NCBI GenBank assembly: GCA_019912665.1
Contig: JAIOIE010000022.1
Span: forward strand, 62,001-126,000
Length of the DNA stretch: 64,000 nt
From: Deltaproteobacteria bacterium
GTDB taxonomy: Bacteria; Desulfobacterota; GWC2-55-46
Direction of reading: 5' to 3'
Part shown: positions 17,246 to 25,523 of the stretch, piece by piece
Position numbering within the stretch: position 1 is the first letter of the stretch
Layout of the letters: every line of letters starts with the position of its first letter
Notes under the pieces: model-generated
Databases searched by the model: none
Told to the model about the DNA's origin: nothing
What the model saw: the letters and a program-made list of their open reading frames with translations, nothing else
Position numbers and translations under genes: made by a program

Positions 17246-18256
17246 ATGGATAGAAGGGGTCTTTGGAAGTACGCTATTGTCGCTCTTTCGGTATTCCTGC
17301 TCCTTGCGTTATCGAACCTCCTCATATGGAGGCAAAGGCCTGAGACCGCCAACTACGCGAGGCCCGCGATGGGCACGATCGTCGAAATAACTCTCATGGA
17401 AGGCGAACGGGAGCATTTCGACGAGGCTGCCGATGCCGCCTTCCGGGACATAGAAAGGCTCGAAGCCCTTTTAAGCTCCTACAGGCCGGATAGCGATATA
17501 TCGAGAATAAACCGGAATGCCGGGAAAGGCGCTCTTAATGTGTCGCCCGATACATTCGAGGTCACGAAAGAGGCCCTGAGGGTAGCGGAACTTACGAAAG
17601 GCGCATTCGACCCCACTGTCGGCTCACTTGCGGAGGTCTGGGGCCCTTCAGGCGAAAAAGGTGTTCTTCCTTCGAAAGAGGAGGTCGAAAGGCTCCTTAA
17701 GCTTGTGGACTACAGGGGCGTGATTCTCGATGAAAAAGGGCCGAGCATAGCCCTTGCACGTGAAGGCATGTCCCTTAACCTCGGCGGGGTGGCGAAGGGG
17801 TATATAACAGGAAAGGCGGCGGAAGCACTTAAGGCAAGGGGTGTCACAAGGGGGATTGTGCGCTCTGGCGGCGACATGGTCGTCTTCCAGGACAACGGCA
17901 AACCCTTTACTATAGGTATAAAGCACCCGAGAAAAGAGGGCCTCCTCGGGGAGTTATATATAGAGAACGGTACCGCGCCCACGTCAGGAGACTATGAGCG
18001 GTTCTTCGAGAAGGACGGCGTGAGGTACCATCACATACTCGACCCCAGGACCGGCTTCCCGGCAAGGGGCACGCAGGCAGTTACGCTCGCGGCCAAGAAC
18101 CCGACCACAGCCGACGCGCTCGCGACCGGGGTCTTCGTCATGGGGCCGAAAAAGGGCATGGAGCTCATCGAGAGTCTAGAAGGCGTCGAGGGCCTTATAG
18201 TAGACGAGGAAGGGACTGTAACGACCTCGAGCGGCTTCAAGGGGAGGATTTACTGA
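17246..18256 (+). CDS. apbE: FAD:protein FMN transferase ApbE
   Basis: A 336-residue exported flavin transferase that attaches FMN to Thr/Ser of membrane redox proteins such as Nqr/Rnf subunits. A single N-terminal membrane anchor (about 9-27) puts the domain in the periplasm. Family marks are ARPAMGTIVEITLM (about 40-53), LNLGGVAKGYITGKAAEAL (about 178-196), IVRSGGDMVVF and HHILDPRTGFPA. No lipobox cysteine is seen. No Nqr or Rnf genes occur in this window, so its target is not evident. It converges on mltG. Confidence 0.93.
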   Translation: MDRRGLWKYAIVALSVFLLLALSNLLIWRQRPETANYARPAMGTIVEITLMEGEREHFDEAADAAFRDIERLEALLSSYRPDSDISRINRNAGKGALNVSPDTFEVTKEALRVAELTKGAFDPTVGSLAEVWGPSGEKGVLPSKEEVERLLKLVDYRGVILDEKGPSIALAREGMSLNLGGVAKGYITGKAAEALKARGVTRGIVRSGGDMVVFQDNGKPFTIGIKHPRKEGLLGELYIENGTAPTSGDYERFFEKDGVRYHHILDPRTGFPARGTQAVTLAAKNPTTADALATGVFVMGPKKGMELIESLEGVEGLIVDEEGTVTTSSGFKGRIY

Positions 18257-18270
18257 GGCATTCATTTGCC

Positions 18271-19311
18271 TCAATCCTGAGCGACAGTTTTCTCTTTCTC
18301 TCCGGCCCTCGCTGAGACCTTTACCCGTCTCTGGAACTCGTCCACTGCCCTGTTGTGCTCAACAAGTGTCCTTGAAAACTGATGCGTGCCGTCGTTTTTC
18401 GAGACGAAGTAGAGGTAGTCGGTTTTGGCGGGCCTGAGCGCGGCGGCTATCGATTCCCTGCCAGGACTCGCAATTGGGCCGGGGGGGAGGCCGTAGTTCA
18501 CGTAGGTGTTGTATGGCGACTTCATCGAGAGATGGCTTTTCCTGATCCTGCCGTCAAAGCCGGGTATGGAATAGATGACCGTAGGGTCGCTCTGCAGCTT
18601 TATCCCCTGCCTGAGCCTGTTATGGAATACGCCCGCTATGAGGTCCCGCTCGAACGGCGCGCCGGTCTCCTTCTCGATTATCGATGCGAGGGTCACTGCC
18701 TTCCTCATGGACATGCCCTGCATTCTGGCCTCGTCCTCGAACTCGGAGTAGACCTTCTTGAATTTCGAGACCATCCTTGAAATTATCTCTTCGGCGCTCA
18801 GTCCTTTTGTGAACTCATAGGTGTCCGGGAAAAGGTAGCCTTCGAGGGTCGGGCCCTCGACGCCGAGTGAGGCCGCAAGCTCCGGGTCAGTCGCCCTTGC
18901 AATGAAGAGCTCGGCCTCGACAAGGCCGGCGGCATCGAGCGCCGCCGCCATCTCCTTGATGTTGTAGCCTTCCGGGAGAGTCACTGAGTATCTCTTTATG
19001 CGCCCCTTGACGAGCGCATCGAGCACCTCAAAGGGGGTCATGTCGGTGGTGAACTCGTACTCCCCTGCCTTTACCTTCTTGTACGCGCCGAGGATGCGCG
19101 CGGCGAACCCCAGGGTATCCGCGTCGCGGACGACCCCCTCGCGCTCGAGCGTTTCGGCAATGAGCCTGAAGCTCATGCCTCTCCCGATATGCACCGTTTT
19201 GACGACCCGCTCACTCGAGGGCGGGGTCAGGAAGGTCACATAAAAATGCGTGACGGCCAGAAGGACGCCTGCCGCCAGGATTATTGAAATTTTTTCTATC
19301 TTTTTCCGCAT
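18271..19311 (-). CDS. mltG: Endolytic murein transglycosylase MltG
   Basis: A 346-residue YceG/MltG protein that cleaves nascent peptidoglycan chains and sets glycan length. An N-terminal membrane anchor (about 8-27) precedes a LysM-like domain (about 40-105) and the lytic domain. The catalytic glutamate lies in LASIIEKETGAP (about 210-221), and FHNRLRQGIKLQSDPTVIY and LPPGPIASPG are typical. It is 12 bases past the apbE stop in convergent orientation. ruvX lies just upstream of it on the same strand. Confidence 0.95.
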   Translation of the reverse strand: MRKKIEKISIILAAGVLLAVTHFYVTFLTPPSSERVVKTVHIGRGMSFRLIAETLEREGVVRDADTLGFAARILGAYKKVKAGEYEFTTDMTPFEVLDALVKGRIKRYSVTLPEGYNIKEMAAALDAAGLVEAELFIARATDPELAASLGVEGPTLEGYLFPDTYEFTKGLSAEEIISRMVSKFKKVYSEFEDEARMQGMSMRKAVTLASIIEKETGAPFERDLIAGVFHNRLRQGIKLQSDPTVIYSIPGFDGRIRKSHLSMKSPYNTYVNYGLPPGPIASPGRESIAAALRPAKTDYLYFVSKNDGTHQFSRTLVEHNRAVDEFQRRVKVSARAGEKEKTVAQD

Positions 19312-19340
19312 GATTTTCTATTTGGACAAAAGCTATGGCC

Positions 19341-19760
19341 TTACCCAGCTTTTTTTAAGCTGTCCAGGTATCCTTGAAGGATGTAGGCGGCCGCGAGCTT
19401 ATCGACCACCTCTTTCCTTTTCTCCCTCCGCACGTCGCTCTCGATTAATAGCCTCTCTACCGCAACCGTAGATAGCCTCTCGTCCCAGGTCTTTACGGGT
19501 ATATCGGTCCGTTCCTTTAGCTTCTCAAGGAATTTCAGGACGAATCCGGTCTGGGCGCTGTGGCTGCCATCCATGTTTAGGGGCAGGCCCGCAACGATGG
19601 TGGTTACCGAGTGCTCGGCTGAGAGGCCCAGCACCTCTTCGAGGTCCTTCGTTAAAGTGGTCCTCTTTATCGTGGTTACCGGCTGCGCGGTAAGGCCCGC
19701 GGGGTCACTGAGCGCAATCCCGATGGTCTTTTTGCCTATGTCGAGCCCCATTATCCTCAT
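19341..19760 (-). CDS. ruvX: Putative pre-16S rRNA nuclease / Holliday junction resolvase RuvX (YqgF)
   Basis: A 139-residue RNase H-fold protein. MRIMGLDIGKKTIGIALSD carries the first catalytic Asp; AGLPLNMDGSHSAQT, the Glu/Asp of WDERLSTVAVERLL and the C-terminal DKLAAAYILQGYLD complete the set. Start ATG 19760 fits the family; an in-frame ATG at 19856 would lie downstream of the tRNA promoter on the other strand and add 32 unrelated residues. Known role: 5' end maturation of pre-16S rRNA. It lies 29 bases upstream of mltG and is probably co-transcribed. Confidence 0.92.
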   Translation of the reverse strand: MRIMGLDIGKKTIGIALSDPAGLTAQPVTTIKRTTLTKDLEEVLGLSAEHSVTTIVAGLPLNMDGSHSAQTGFVLKFLEKLKERTDIPVKTWDERLSTVAVERLLIESDVRREKRKEVVDKLAAAYILQGYLDSLKKAG

Positions 19761-19816
19761 AATCCATTGTACACGAGAAATATACCCCCTGAAGACTGGT
19801 CTCTTCAAGGTAATTC

Positions 19817-19846
19817 TTGACTGCCGCCCTGTAATGCCTGTAAAAT
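19817..19846 (+). promoter_or_regulatory. Predicted promoter of tRNA-Val
   Basis: TTGACT, 18 bases, TAAAAT (5 of 6 in both boxes), ending 18 bases before the tRNA. Confidence 0.6.
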
Positions 19847-19864
19847 ATATGTTCATTTCGATAC

Positions 19865-19939
19865 GGGCGGTTAACTCAGCGGCAGAGTGCCACCTTCACA
19901 CGGTGGAAGTCACAGGTTCAAATCCTGTACCGCCCACCA
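19865..19939 (+). tRNA. tRNA-Val(CAC)
   Basis: A complete cloverleaf: acceptor GGGCGGT / ACCGCCC, D arm ACTC...GAGT, anticodon arm CCACC-TTCACAC-GGTGG with anticodon CAC, and T arm ACAGG-TTCAAAT-CCTGT. The discriminator is A and CCA is encoded. Confidence 0.96.
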
Positions 19940-20038
19940 TGAATCCCCGGCCCTTCCATCCAGGTTCCGTTCAAAACCGCTCCCTTATAGAGAGCAGCTT
20001 GGAACGATTTCAGCCAAATAACGGCTATAGGACGGGTA

Positions 20039-20067
20039 TTGACAGCGCCTTTCAAAAGGTCTATAAT
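20039..20067 (+). promoter_or_regulatory. Perfect consensus sigma70 promoter upstream of the CI-like gene
   Basis: TTGACA, 17 bases, TATAAT: every consensus position matches. Transcription would begin near 20074, leaving a leader of about 170 nt before the repressor gene at 20247. The leader has short complementary stretches (GTGAG near 20110, CTCAC near 20177) and may be structured; no known RNA was recognised. Confidence 0.75.
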
Positions 20068-20246
20068 TTGTTGAAATATCTGCCTCGTCGCAAAGACAGG
20101 TAACACTGGGTGAGTAAGTCCCGCGGCGTAAAAATTCTGCCTCTATACACACCGCTAAGCACAGCGTGAATGCCCGCTCACTCCCTTGAAAGGCTCGGTT
20201 CCGGTTTATCCGTCAAAGCACAAAAGCAAACCAAAGGAGAATTCTA

Positions 20247-20729
20247 ATGGGTGTAAGCTATTCTGAAATTATAGAAAGGATGCGCTGGGCCGGGAAGCTC
20301 AAGAACGATTCGGCCGTGGCCCGCGTGCTCGGAGTAACGCCCCAGGCGCTTTCCAATTACAAGAAAAGGGGCGAGATGCCGACCGACCTCGTGCTCAGGT
20401 TCGCCAACATCTACGGCCTTTCCGTGGACTGGCTCATATCCGGCGAGGGCGAGATGTACAGGCCGGGGAAAGGCGGCGAGTTCGAGAGGAAAGGGTTCAT
20501 GAGCGCCGCCGAGGAGACTATGATGTACGGGAAGGAGTTCACAAGGGCGCCTGACCTCTCCGCCCTGAGCCCGGACGAGATAATCTATGTGGGAAAGCTT
20601 TTGAAGATCCTGCGGAGCCAGAATAAAAGCACCGCGACCGCGATCAAATACAGCGTGGACGCGTTCCTCAAGGCCTCGGAGCTCCCCATCGAGCCTGAGC
20701 CGGAAAAAGAAGGCCCCAAAAACCACTGA
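20247..20729 (+). CDS. CI-type helix-turn-helix repressor-like protein
   Basis: A 160-residue DNA-binding protein of the bacteriophage CI repressor HTH family. The HTH is within about 15-65 (DSAVARVLGVTPQALSNYKKRGEMP, then YGLSVDWLISGEGEMY). The rest, about 85-160, is helical and charged and lacks the S24 LexA-like protease motifs, so it is not expected to self-cleave. No phage genes flank it; upstream is tRNA-Val and downstream the ubi operon. The ATG has a good AAAGGAGA ribosome binding site. It could be a domesticated regulator; its target is unknown. A strong terminator follows. Confidence 0.82.
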   Translation: MGVSYSEIIERMRWAGKLKNDSAVARVLGVTPQALSNYKKRGEMPTDLVLRFANIYGLSVDWLISGEGEMYRPGKGGEFERKGFMSAAEETMMYGKEFTRAPDLSALSPDEIIYVGKLLKILRSQNKSTATAIKYSVDAFLKASELPIEPEPEKEGPKNH

Positions 20730-20750
20730 AACAAACATGCCTGAACCGAA

Positions 20751-20782
20751 GCCGCATCCGCGTGGGGATGCGGCTTTTTTTT
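20751..20782 (+). terminator. Intrinsic terminator after the CI-like gene
   Basis: Stem GCCGCATCC / GGATGCGGC, loop GCGTGG, followed by eight T residues. Confidence 0.93.
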
Positions 20783-20836
20783 GCCTTTGATGCCCGGTCG
20801 GCCCTTAAGGGGCCTTGTTGACCAAAGGCCTCCTAT

Positions 20837-21472
20837 GTGATAATTTCTCACCTTATGGCCAAGGGGTACTCATATTCGCTCCTCAAGGAATGGCTCGGGG
20901 CCGAGGAGGCCCGGAACTCGCCTTTCATCGAGGGGCTTTTGCCACATCAAAAGCTCCTCCTTTTTTCAGAGGGCTCGATGACGGTCGAGCTCGAGCTCCT
21001 TACCCGGGCCCGGGTCGAGGCTGAGGTGAGGCTCACGGGCGATACCCTCCTCACCCCTGAAGAGGCCTCCTGTCTCCAGGCAGCACCGGGCAGCAAAGCG
21101 ACTGAAAGGGAGGTCTGGCTAAAGGCGGGCGGCAGAAAGCTCATCTACGCCCGCACGCTCATCCCTTCGAACATGATAGACCCGAAATTATTCGAGGCCC
21201 TTTACGGGAGCGGCAAGGGGGCGGGCCAAAACTACTCGGAGCCGCTGGGCAGGGTACTTGCCGAAAACGGCATACTCTTTGGAAAGGAACGGCTCGATAT
21301 CGGGATCGTGAGAAGCCCGTCGGTTTCCCTTGAGCTTGGCGCACCTGCCGAGACCCCTCTCTTTGCCAGAAGGTACGTCCTTTTCAACGGCAGCGCTGAA
21401 CGCTGGATAATCAAGGCCGCGGTCGCGGAGATATTCAGCCCCGAGCTTGCGGCCCTGAGCGTAAGGAGCTGA
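20837..21472 (+). CDS. ubiC: Chorismate pyruvate-lyase (UbiC-like)
   Basis: A 211-residue UbiC-type enzyme that converts chorismate to 4-hydroxybenzoate and pyruvate, the first step of ubiquinone synthesis. Marks are SEGSMTVELELL (about 50-60), REVWLKAGGRKLIYARTLIP (about 92-111), EPLGRVLAENGILFG and the C-terminal LFARRYVLFNGSAERWIIKA with EIFSPEL. The start is uncertain: GTG 20837, or ATG 20855 (Met7), which would sit at the start of a transcript from TTGACC-15-GATAAT (20818-20844). It overlaps nothing and is followed after 2 bases by ubiA. Confidence 0.85.
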   Translation: MIISHLMAKGYSYSLLKEWLGAEEARNSPFIEGLLPHQKLLLFSEGSMTVELELLTRARVEAEVRLTGDTLLTPEEASCLQAAPGSKATEREVWLKAGGRKLIYARTLIPSNMIDPKLFEALYGSGKGAGQNYSEPLGRVLAENGILFGKERLDIGIVRSPSVSLELGAPAETPLFARRYVLFNGSAERWIIKAAVAEIFSPELAALSVRS

Positions 21473-21474
21473 GC

Positions 21475-22353
21475 ATGGGTCTGGGCGCTGTTGCCGCCGC
21501 CGAAAAACTACATGCGATCTCGGACCTCATCAGGCTCCCCAGGCAGCAGGGCACTCTCCTTCTCCTCTGGCCCACGATGTGGTCCCTCTTTATCGCCTCG
21601 GGCGGAAAGCCGGGGCTTAAGCTCCTTTTGATCTTCATAGCCGGGACATTTCTCATGAGGAGCGCGGGCTGCGCAATAAACGACATCGCGGACAGAAACT
21701 TCGACCCGTTCGTCGAAAGGACGAGAAGCAGGCCGCTTGCGAACGGCAGGCTCAAGGTTAAGGAGGCGGCCCTGGTCTCCGCAGCTCTCTCGCTAATCGC
21801 CTTCGCGCTGGTTTTGCAGCTCAACAGGCTCACCATACTCCTTTCATTCGCTGGGCTGGCCCTTGCGGGGGCCTACCCCTTTGTTAAGCGCATAAGCCAC
21901 TTCCCCCAGGTCGTCCTCGGCATGGCCTTCGGCTGGGGCGCTGTCATGGCCTGGAGCGCGGCAAAGGGCGAGGTCGGGGCCGCGGCCCTATTTATATTTC
22001 TCGCCAACATATTCTGGTCTACCGCGTATGACACGATCTACGCGCTCATGGACAGGGAGGACGACCTGCGGGTGGGCGTAAAATCCACGGCCATCTTCTT
22101 CGGCGAATCCGTCCACAAGGCGCTCTTTATCATGTATATCCTTTTCGCGCTGGCGCTCGGTGCAGGAGCGGCATTGGCAGGACTGGGGGCCGTATTCTTC
22201 TCAGGCCTCGCCGTATGCCTCGCGCTCTTTTTGGCTGTAGCGGCTTCTGTAAGGAAGACTGCTACGCGAGAGGGCGCGTTCAGGGGCTTCCAGGCAAACG
22301 CGTTCATCGGCGGGCTCATCCTCTTTTTCATAGTTATCGACCTGAACATCTGA
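21475..22353 (+). CDS. ubiA: 4-hydroxybenzoate polyprenyltransferase
   Basis: A 292-residue membrane prenyltransferase with about 8 to 9 helices. Both metal-binding Asp motifs are present: NDIADRNFDPFVERTRSRPL (about 63-82) and YALMDREDDLRVGVKST (about 186-202). With UbiC just upstream and UbiD downstream, the substrate is very probably 4-hydroxybenzoate and the product 3-polyprenyl-4-hydroxybenzoate. Start ATG 21475 follows the ubiC stop by 2 bases, so translation is coupled. Confidence 0.95.
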   Translation: MGLGAVAAAEKLHAISDLIRLPRQQGTLLLLWPTMWSLFIASGGKPGLKLLLIFIAGTFLMRSAGCAINDIADRNFDPFVERTRSRPLANGRLKVKEAALVSAALSLIAFALVLQLNRLTILLSFAGLALAGAYPFVKRISHFPQVVLGMAFGWGAVMAWSAAKGEVGAAALFIFLANIFWSTAYDTIYALMDREDDLRVGVKSTAIFFGESVHKALFIMYILFALALGAGAALAGLGAVFFSGLAVCLALFLAVAASVRKTATREGAFRGFQANAFIGGLILFFIVIDLNI

Positions 22354-22361
22354 GAGGGAAG

Positions 22362-23813
22362 ATGCATTATTACGGTATAAGGGAATTCCTGAGCGAGCTT
22401 GAGAAAAAAGGGCTCCTTAAGCGCGTAAAGGCGGAAGTGGACCCGCATCTCGAAGCATCGGCCATAATGGAGAAGCTCGTAAGAGCGGGCGGCCTCGCGG
22501 TCGTATTCGAAAAGGTCAAGGGCCATGCCATGCCCATTGTCGGGAACCTCTTCGGCACTGCCGAGAGGGTCGCCCTGGGGCTCGGCGTTACTGAAGAGGA
22601 GCTTTCGGAAATAGGAAGCTTCATAGCCGCCCTCCAGAGGCCCCAGCCGCCCGAAGGCCTCTGGGACGCGGTAAAGAAGATACCCTATTTCGGCAAAGTC
22701 CTTACCCTCGGGCCAAAGACCGTGAAGCACGGCCCCTGCCAGGAGGTCGTCCTTACTGACGACGCAGACCTCTCGAAGATACCGATAATCAAATGCTGGC
22801 CCGGGGACGCGGCTCCCCTCATCACCTGGCCGCTCGTGGTGACGCAGTCGCCGAAAGGCGGGCCCTTCAATGTGGGCGTCTACAGGATGCAATATATCGA
22901 TCGTAAGCGCGCAATAATGCGGTGGCTCAAGCACCGCGGGGGCGCGACCCACCAGAGGGAGTGGGAAAAAGAAGGACGGCCCATGCCCGTGGCCGTTGCA
23001 CTAGGCTGCGACCCCGCGACCATCATAGCGGGTGTTACGCCAGTGCCCGAGGATGTGGGCGAGTTCCATTTCGCGGGGGTGCTGCGTAAAAAAGCGATTG
23101 AACTCGTGGAGTGCAAGACCGTGCCTTTGAAGGTGCCTGCATCTGCCGAGATAATTCTCGAAGGCGAGATACGCCACGGCGAGCTTGAGATGGAGGGCCC
23201 CTTCGGCGACCACACGGGCTACTACAACGCGCCCGAGCCTTTCCCGGTATTTCACTTGAAGGCCGTAACGCACAGGAAAGACCCGCTATATCTTACGACC
23301 ATTACCGGAAGGCCGCCCAAGGAAGACGCGGTCATAGGCACGGTACTCAACAAACTTTACCTGCCCTCCTTGAAGCTACAGTTCCCGGAGGTCGTGGATT
23401 TCAGCCTGCCTATGGAGGCGGTATCGTACAGGATAGCGGTCGTCTCCATCAGAAAGGAATACCCCGGCCACGCACGGAGGATAATGATGGGCCTCTGGGG
23501 CGTGCTTAAGCAGTTCATGTATGTTAAGTACATAATCGTCGTTGACGACGACATAGACGTGCACAACTGGGCTGACGTGATATGGGCGATTTCAACAAGG
23601 GTGGACCCCAAGAGGGACACCCTCATCATAGAGAACACTCCCATAGACTACCTGGACTTCTCCTCGCCGCTCGACAACCTCGGGAGCAAGATGGGCATTG
23701 ACGCCACAAGCAAGCGGCCGCCCGAGGTCACCCGCAAATGGGGCGAGAAGATGGAGATGGATAAGAAGATAGAAGAGCTTGTGGATAAGAGGTGGAAGGA
23801 GTACGGGTTTTAA
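22362..23813 (+). CDS. ubiD: UbiD-family 3-polyprenyl-4-hydroxybenzoate decarboxylase
   Basis: A 483-residue prenylated-FMN-dependent decarboxylase. MHYYGIREFLSELEKKGLL is the standard N-terminus, so ATG 22362 (GAGGGAAG upstream) is taken. GPFNVGVYRMQ, the catalytic region ILEGEIRHGELEMEGPFGDH (E-x-R-x-E type) and VDDDIDVHNWADVIWAI are typical. It needs the prenylated FMN made by UbiX, whose gene lies about 32 kb away at 55370. It is third in ubiC-ubiA-ubiD-ubiG. Confidence 0.95.
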   Translation: MHYYGIREFLSELEKKGLLKRVKAEVDPHLEASAIMEKLVRAGGLAVVFEKVKGHAMPIVGNLFGTAERVALGLGVTEEELSEIGSFIAALQRPQPPEGLWDAVKKIPYFGKVLTLGPKTVKHGPCQEVVLTDDADLSKIPIIKCWPGDAAPLITWPLVVTQSPKGGPFNVGVYRMQYIDRKRAIMRWLKHRGGATHQREWEKEGRPMPVAVALGCDPATIIAGVTPVPEDVGEFHFAGVLRKKAIELVECKTVPLKVPASAEIILEGEIRHGELEMEGPFGDHTGYYNAPEPFPVFHLKAVTHRKDPLYLTTITGRPPKEDAVIGTVLNKLYLPSLKLQFPEVVDFSLPMEAVSYRIAVVSIRKEYPGHARRIMMGLWGVLKQFMYVKYIIVVDDDIDVHNWADVIWAISTRVDPKRDTLIIENTPIDYLDFSSPLDNLGSKMGIDATSKRPPEVTRKWGEKMEMDKKIEELVDKRWKEYGF

Positions 23814-23815
23814 TT

Positions 23816-24499
23816 ATGACCTCCGAATCCCGGAAATTCGAAAAATTCGGCGCTGACTGGTGGAACCCTGCTGGCAGGCTCTTTTCGCTACACAGGATAA
23901 ACCCGCTCCGCTTCGGCTACTTCGAGTCGCGCGCGGGCGGGCTTAAAGGAAAGTCCGTCCTCGATATAGGCTGCGGCGGCGGGCTCCTTTCGGAAGAGTT
24001 CGCGAAAAAGGGCGCTGTGGTAACGGGCATTGACCTATCGCCCGTCGCAATCGAAGCCGCGAAAGAGCACGCCTCTAAATCGGGCCTCGATATAGACTAC
24101 AGGGTCGCCTCGCCCGCCGCGCTCGCAAAGGAAGGCCCCTCGTTCGATATCGTCGTCTGCGCCGAGGTCCTCGAGCACGTGGACGACCTCCGGGCCTTTC
24201 TAAAAGACTCTCTCTCCATGCTCAAGCCCGGCGGCCTTTTCTTTTTCGGCACAATCAATAAAACCGTCCGGGCGCGCTTCCTCGCCCTTTTCGTGGCCGA
24301 GGACCTCTTGGGCATGGTCCCCAGGGGCACGCACGACTATGCCCGGTTTATACGCCCCTCTTTACTTAAAGAGATTCTCGAGGAGAACGGCGTCGAGCTT
24401 TCGGAGCTTGTAGGCATGAGCTATGACCCGCTCCGTTTCGAGTTCAGGATTTCCAGGGACACCTCGGTAAATTATCTCGGCTATGCCAGGAAGAGATAG
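23816..24499 (+). CDS. ubiG: UbiG-like 3-demethylubiquinone / polyprenyl-catechol O-methyltransferase
   Basis: A 227-residue SAM methyltransferase. EKFGADWWNPAGRLFSLHRI (about 9-28) is the UbiG N-terminal signature; VLDIGCGGGLLSEEFAKKGA is SAM motif I and VVCAEVLEHVDDL the post-motif. Start ATG 23816 is 2 bases after the ubiD stop. UbiG carries out both O-methylations of ubiquinone synthesis at the membrane surface. The four-gene order gives chorismate to 4HB, prenylation, decarboxylation and O-methylation in one unit; hydroxylases are not seen here. Confidence 0.93.
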   Translation: MTSESRKFEKFGADWWNPAGRLFSLHRINPLRFGYFESRAGGLKGKSVLDIGCGGGLLSEEFAKKGAVVTGIDLSPVAIEAAKEHASKSGLDIDYRVASPAALAKEGPSFDIVVCAEVLEHVDDLRAFLKDSLSMLKPGGLFFFGTINKTVRARFLALFVAEDLLGMVPRGTHDYARFIRPSLLKEILEENGVELSELVGMSYDPLRFEFRISRDTSVNYLGYARKR

Positions 24500-24511
24500 G
24501 TAAAGTAGCTG

Positions 24512-25420
24512 ATGCTCCCGGTCGTAATCTCCGTAATCACGCTAATCTCGATCGCGTTCCCGCTCCTCTGCTCAGCATGGCTCTGGAAAGGCAAGTTCAC
24601 GAGCAGAACCGACTGGGCTACCCGTGCGCTCCTTTCCGCCGCTGTCGTGGTCTTCTTCCTGGTAGCCGGGACATGGGCTTTCGCGAGCGTGTGGCTCAAA
24701 TACGCGATAGCGCTCCTCTTCGCAATCGCTGTAGTGAAGACGTTTCCCAGGCTCGAGGACCGGACCATATTCGGAAGGAGGGACAGCAGGGGGCGCGCAA
24801 GCTACAGGCCGAGAATCATACTGCTCGTAATCTTTCTTACCCTTGATTTCCTTGCCATCAAAGGCAGGTTCATCAAGGACGAGCCGCTCGATCTTTCTTT
24901 TCCGCTCAAGGAAGGGAGGTATTACGTCCTGCAGGGCGGGGCAGGCCGTATTGCGAACCCCTTCCATTCCTCGGCCGCGGACCGCTACGCCCTCGACATA
25001 GTCAAGCTCAACATGCTCGGGAACAGGGCATCGGGCTTTTTCCCTTCGGAGCTTTACCTTCATAAGATATACGGGGAGGTCGTCTACAGCCCCTGTTCAG
25101 GCAGTGTGGCCAAGGTGAAGGACGGCCTGCCCGACAACCCGCCGCGCTCGCCAGACACGGAAAACCCGGCCGGAAACCATATAGTCATCGAGTGCGGGGA
25201 TGCCCTGGTGCTCATGGCGCACCTCCTGCAAGGGAGCATCACCGTGAAAGAGAAGCAATCGGTGAAAGAAAACCAGGTAATAGCCCGGGTGGGCAATTCG
25301 GGCAACTCATTCGAGCCTCACCTCCACATAAGCGCAACACTTAAGGACGAGCCGGAAAAAGCCCTCCCCCTCACCTTTAATGAAAGATTCCTTGCGATGA
25401 ACCGGTCGTTCAGGAACTGA
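24512..25420 (+). CDS. Membrane-anchored M23 (LytM-type) metallopeptidase
   Basis: A 302-residue protein with three N-terminal membrane segments (about 1-20, 30-65 and 88-108) and a C-terminal M23 peptidase domain (about 150-290). Zinc ligands fit H...D in NPFHSSAADRYALDIVKL (His about 152, Asp about 161) and the HxH of FEPHLHISA (about 268-274). HIVIECGDALVLMAHL and GNSGNS are the usual M23 strands. It probably cleaves peptidoglycan cross-bridges or is a regulator of amidases. It follows ubiG by 12 bases and is likely part of the same transcript, though functionally unrelated. Confidence 0.85.
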   Translation: MLPVVISVITLISIAFPLLCSAWLWKGKFTSRTDWATRALLSAAVVVFFLVAGTWAFASVWLKYAIALLFAIAVVKTFPRLEDRTIFGRRDSRGRASYRPRIILLVIFLTLDFLAIKGRFIKDEPLDLSFPLKEGRYYVLQGGAGRIANPFHSSAADRYALDIVKLNMLGNRASGFFPSELYLHKIYGEVVYSPCSGSVAKVKDGLPDNPPRSPDTENPAGNHIVIECGDALVLMAHLLQGSITVKEKQSVKENQVIARVGNSGNSFEPHLHISATLKDEPEKALPLTFNERFLAMNRSFRN

Positions 25421-25523
25421 ACCTTTCCCTCCCCTAATCCATTTTTCATCCGGCAACTTGAGGCAGCAAACCTTTTCCTTCATACTCTGAATATGTTCAA
25501 TGCACGAAAAAAGGAGGTGCCGC

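Noticed and set aside
19341-19856. A longer RuvX starting at 19856
   Set aside because: The extra 32 residues have no counterpart in the family and cover the tRNA-Val promoter region.
22038-22952. A 304-codon minus-strand frame opposite ubiA and ubiD
   Set aside because: It is a shadow of two conserved enzymes and has no ribosome binding site.
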